Source: Telmatactis stephensoni
Lineage: Eukaryota > Cnidaria > Anthozoa > Actiniaria > Isophelliidae
DNA: 64,000 nt
Reading direction: 5' to 3'
Assembly (NCBI GenBank): GCA_029948255.1
Contig: JALIZF010001567.1
Location: 1-64,000 of the forward strand
Both the position numbers and the translations under genes were made by a program. The notes beneath the pieces were generated by a model that saw only the letters and a program-made list of their open reading frames with translations, had not been told where the DNA came from and did not search any database. Below are positions 60,827-64,000 of this stretch, one piece after another (position 1 is the stretch's first letter; each line of letters opens with the position of its first letter).

Positions 60827-63800
60827 ATGTCAGATGCAGAGAGTCGTTCGATTGTACGCAATACATGGATGTCTATCGCGATGACACTTAGTATTGCTGG
60901 AAACGTTCTTCTCATCGTAGGTAATTTCAAGAAACAACCGTTTTCATAACGTTACGAACGCATACAATTTCACTCTGTCCGTTAGTGATTTGGTGAAGGT
61001 GTTTTCGTTCATTCCAATCTATCTTGTTTATGCTGATCTCAAAACGTGGCCATTTGGCGTCGCCGGTTGTTACATCTTTACCCTGATCTTCTTCTCGTCG
61101 TTTGGTGTTTCGGTCTTGACTTTGATGTGTCTAAGCTTTGAAAGATATCATCTGATTGTCAAGCCTTCAAAAAAGCAGGTACGTTAAGAATAGTTTATGT
61201 TTTATTCTATTATAGCCTCTGAAAGCATAATCTTCTATCTTCACTACCAATAAATACTGCAATTATTTCAGTCTTGAATTCGATTATCATTGTTAATACA
61301 TTTCAGAAATTTAATGAATAAGATCTTCTGTCAGTTTTCTGTGGTGGTAGTTTTATTACTCTCCCTTTTTGCTGATTTCGAAATTTCTGCTGCCACTGTT
61401 GTATCGTCGCCATTTTCGACGCACGTACCTAATTGATTTGCCGAATTAATTGGACGATGTGCAACTTGTTAAGAATCGATACAAAATTGCCCAAATAGAC
61501 GTGATTTAGGGGGTGAATAAGATGACCAGCCATTTTAATTATTTGTAATTTCGTATAAAAATTCATTTCGAGAAAAAATGAAACGTTTCATTCGATGAAA
61601 ACCAAAAACTCTTCAGGGTTAGCCTGTGTTACGAGTGTGCGTAGCATTGATTTACATGTCGTTCAGTTCTCATAATTGCTTTCTTATAGTTTTTATCCGA
61701 GTTTTTACCAACCTCAAATGTTAGAATATTTGAAACCTTTAAGCGTTTAATGCTTTGTGTTGTCGTTCAGGGACACAAAGCTATTCGGCTTTGCACATTG
61801 CCACTTATCCATCATTAATAAGAGTATAACACTGAAAGGCTCAAAATATGAACTATTTGTATAACTCTTGAATTGGTTAGATGACAGAACTGCTAAGTCC
61901 TCAGTCCAAGAGACGACTGAATTCAATTTATCTGTCCTACTTCCAGTGCTAAAAGAGACGTTTGCCCGAATAGTTACCAATTGGTAATAATTTTCTACTC
62001 CAATCAACCAATTTGCATGATCAATCTTAAAAATATTGCTTACGACTTGCTTTCGTTGTAGTCCATCCGTATTTCGTGATAATCATATAGGGAGTTGAAG
62101 GCAGGCAGGTCCACATCAGCTACGGCTGCCTGACTCTCAACCTGCGTCATCAAATAAAATATGTATGTATGTATGTATGTAAGCAGAATAATTGAATTGC
62201 TATTTCCAAACATTTTTTCCAAAATTCATTATTTTATTCGCAACAAATTTCTTTCTATCAAGGTTTCTTTTAGACGCTTGGATATTAAGGAAACGCGCTA
62301 GACGGCCGATAAAAAGTATGCATACTAATTCGAATTCAGTTATTCAAAGCGTCGAACTGCAACGATTTTTAGTTCTGTGGAATTAGATACGCTGAACGTG
62401 ACTAAGGCGAGCAACACGATATTCACTTCCAATTTTCAAGCTTCTGTTGACTTGGTGTCAGGAAAGCCAATGGACGACTCAGTTTGGTTTCCTACAGGTA
62501 GAGCAATTATCGTTATTACTATGTAGACATTGCAAACAAATATGGTATACTTAAGCAGTTAAGCTGCTTCCTTCGTGAGTAAGTAGCTCTCAAGGATGTA
62601 AAATGAAACTAAAATATCAGCAACAAATCATGTCTGTCACACAAAACAAATCGTGCTGAATTAACGTACACGGAGTGGCGCTCATTTTCTAGATCAAAAT
62701 TTAAATAGAACCAAAGTGAATATATAAATTTGATACAATCTGTATAGATATATTTATGGGATTCAAAAGAAAAATGAGTCACAAAGTTAACTTTACCGAA
62801 GGCGTTTTTAATGAATTTTCATTTGGCTAAGACAGTTGGAAAGAAAACAATGATCAAGTAACTCCTAACGAATCTTAGAGTTTTGAATATCTAGGAAACC
62901 TTTGCTAAATTCATGTGGGATATGTTATCGAGGTAATCTTTCCCTAAACAGATTACTGCAGTTAGTTGCCATAACAACTTTGTATATAAAAGTAAGTTCG
63001 TTTTTTGTATGCAGAAAAGTGTCGTGTCAATGACGTCACATTGATAATAATTCTCTTACTCTTATTGTACGGTCATATAATTTGATCGATCAATTATATA
63101 TTACGTTAATTAAATTCAAATCGTCTCAATTCTGGGTGTCGATAACGCCATGGCAGACTCGTGCAAAACTCCGCTAACAAGACGATTTTATTTAGAGAGA
63201 TAGGCCAGGCAAGCAAGTCCCTCTTCAATACATCGTCATTACTTATATAGTGTTTTATAGTTTCACAGCCATTCATAACGTAATACAACCATTCATAAGG
63301 ATGGTGTCCGTTCCCTGGGGGGAGGGAGCACTTCCCATATATTTGCTATACGGGATGCTCAGCTCCGCCCGAAAGGGGGGATACCTTTTTGAGGCCAGAG
63401 GTATAGAAAAGGGTAGGTAAATTTACGACTGTACATGTGGGTATCGAAAAGTGTCCTAGTATAAAAAGGGCTGCGAAAACTACCATTCATGCCTCATGTA
63501 TATATAGCGGCCTTAGAAATAGTCAGTTTTTCCAAATAAAAAATAGCCGTTACTGGCAAAGGTTTAGAAAAGCTAAAATTTATCTTCAAGGGGTATCTTT
63601 TTGCCGAAATTTGGTATATTAAAGGATAAGCGGTCGAGAGTGAGGTCTGCGAACAGACTTAGGGTATTTAAGTCATAGATTATATGCTATGGACATTGTT
63701 GGTCATTGTTAACAGTAGCAGATACTACTTAATTTGCAACAAAATGTTTCCATTTTGGTATCGATAATTCTTTCTTTATTCCTGTTTCAGTTGACCGTGC

Positions 63801-64000
63801 GTCAAGCTACTTACATCATTTTAGCGACATGGATAACATCCTTCATCATAAGTTGTCTTACTATCCCTTTCTTAAAAGTCACCACATCTCAAAATGGCAC
63901 TAGATGCAATCTTGAGGCTTCTACTGATTGGAATATTGCTATTGTTACAACCACGGCTGTATTATCACAAGGCATACCAGGAATCTTTTTCCTGGTAACA
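60827..64000 (+). CDS. Class A (rhodopsin-like) GPCR, 3' part beyond window, one frameshift
   Basis: Two coding exons: 60827-61178 (donor AAGCAG|GTACGT) and 63791 to past 64000 (acceptor TTTCAG|TTG), phase 0 between them once the frameshift is corrected. Seven-transmembrane receptor of the plasma membrane. TM1 MSIAMTLSIAGNVLLIV (the GN motif), TM2 NFTLSVSDLVKVF, TM3 GCYIFTLIFFSSF with its disulphide Cys, then LSFERYHLIVKPSKKQ (ERY in place of DRY), TM4 ATYIILATWITSFIISCL with Trp4.50, ECL2 Cys in RCNLEAS, and the start of TM5. An extra base at 60920-60921 (GTAGGTAAT, where GTAGTAAT is expected) breaks the frame after NVLLIV. The continuing frame begins VISRNNRFHNVTNAYNFTLS. An 11-base intron there is not credible. 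Ligand unknown. Many cnidarian genomes have large families of such receptors. Confidence 0.85.
62040..62181 (+). repeat. Probable LINE 3' end with (TATG)n tail
   Basis: CTCAACCTGCGTCATCAAAT AAAA followed by about five TATG repeats, inside the GPCR intron. The polyA-like signal with a short tandem tail is typical of LINE 3' ends. No coding part is visible. Confidence 0.45.
63295..63640. repeat. Possible dispersed repeat in the GPCR intron
   Basis: A more GC-rich block in an AT-rich intron, with CCCTGGGGGGAGGGAGCACT, TCAGCTCCGCCCGAAAGGGG and GGGTATCGAAAAGTGTCC. It looks like an inserted element by composition. No terminal repeats could be fixed. Confidence 0.3.

Overview
This is a piece of an animal nuclear genome, most likely from a cnidarian and probably an anthozoan. 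That is an inference from the intron-rich genes, AT-rich DNA, several alpha-type nicotinic-receptor-like genes and dense families of short transposons. There are no operons, rRNA genes or CRISPR arrays. All genes were assembled by hand from exon-like blocks, splice signals and reading-frame phase.

Layout. (1) 1683-4810 (+): a small three-exon gene with a mitochondrial-type presequence and an S4-like RNA-binding domain, best explained as a homologue of mitochondrial transcription rescue factor 1 (MTRES1/C6orf203). (2) 6962-13213 (-), with a tentative signal-peptide exon at 16423-16478: Cys-loop receptor gene 1. (3) 13.2-35.2 kb: no confident gene. It holds decayed LINE and Penelope-like fragments, foldback elements, MITEs and simple repeats. 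(4) 35258-42057 (+): Cys-loop receptor gene 2, intact, 577 codons in eight exons. (5) 42.1-47.6 kb: a LINE ORF1-like remnant and a palindrome of about 1.9 kb bounded by TTAA. (6) 47626-53903 (+): Cys-loop receptor gene 3. (7) 55274-56081, with a probable terminal exon at 56771-56957 (+): an unrecognised protein. (8) 57-60 kb: tRNA-derived SINE heads, a LINE tail and microsatellites. (9) 60827 to the window end (+): the first two coding exons of a class A GPCR, cut by the window edge.

The three receptor genes share intron positions and phases. Their exons of 45, 110, 145, 256 and 173 bases recur almost exactly, so they are old duplicates of one ancestor. All three keep the loop C vicinal cysteine pair (alpha type), a 13-residue Cys-loop and a cation-type M2. 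They are likely subunits of acetylcholine-gated or related cation channels.

The most important irregularity is that receptor gene 1 (near 9271), receptor gene 3 (near 51719) and the GPCR (near 60920) each carry exactly one extra base that breaks the frame. Three +1 errors in three otherwise well-preserved genes point to assembly errors, or less likely to three young pseudogenes. The most striking non-genic structures are the palindrome at 44433-46320, a CAA/CAG-type triplet tract of about 400 bp inside a receptor intron, a TTA-flanked 426-bp Harbinger-like MITE in the MTRES1-like intron, and a foldback element whose arms carry a hammerhead-like CTGATGA/GAAA signature. I found no clear new multi-gene system.
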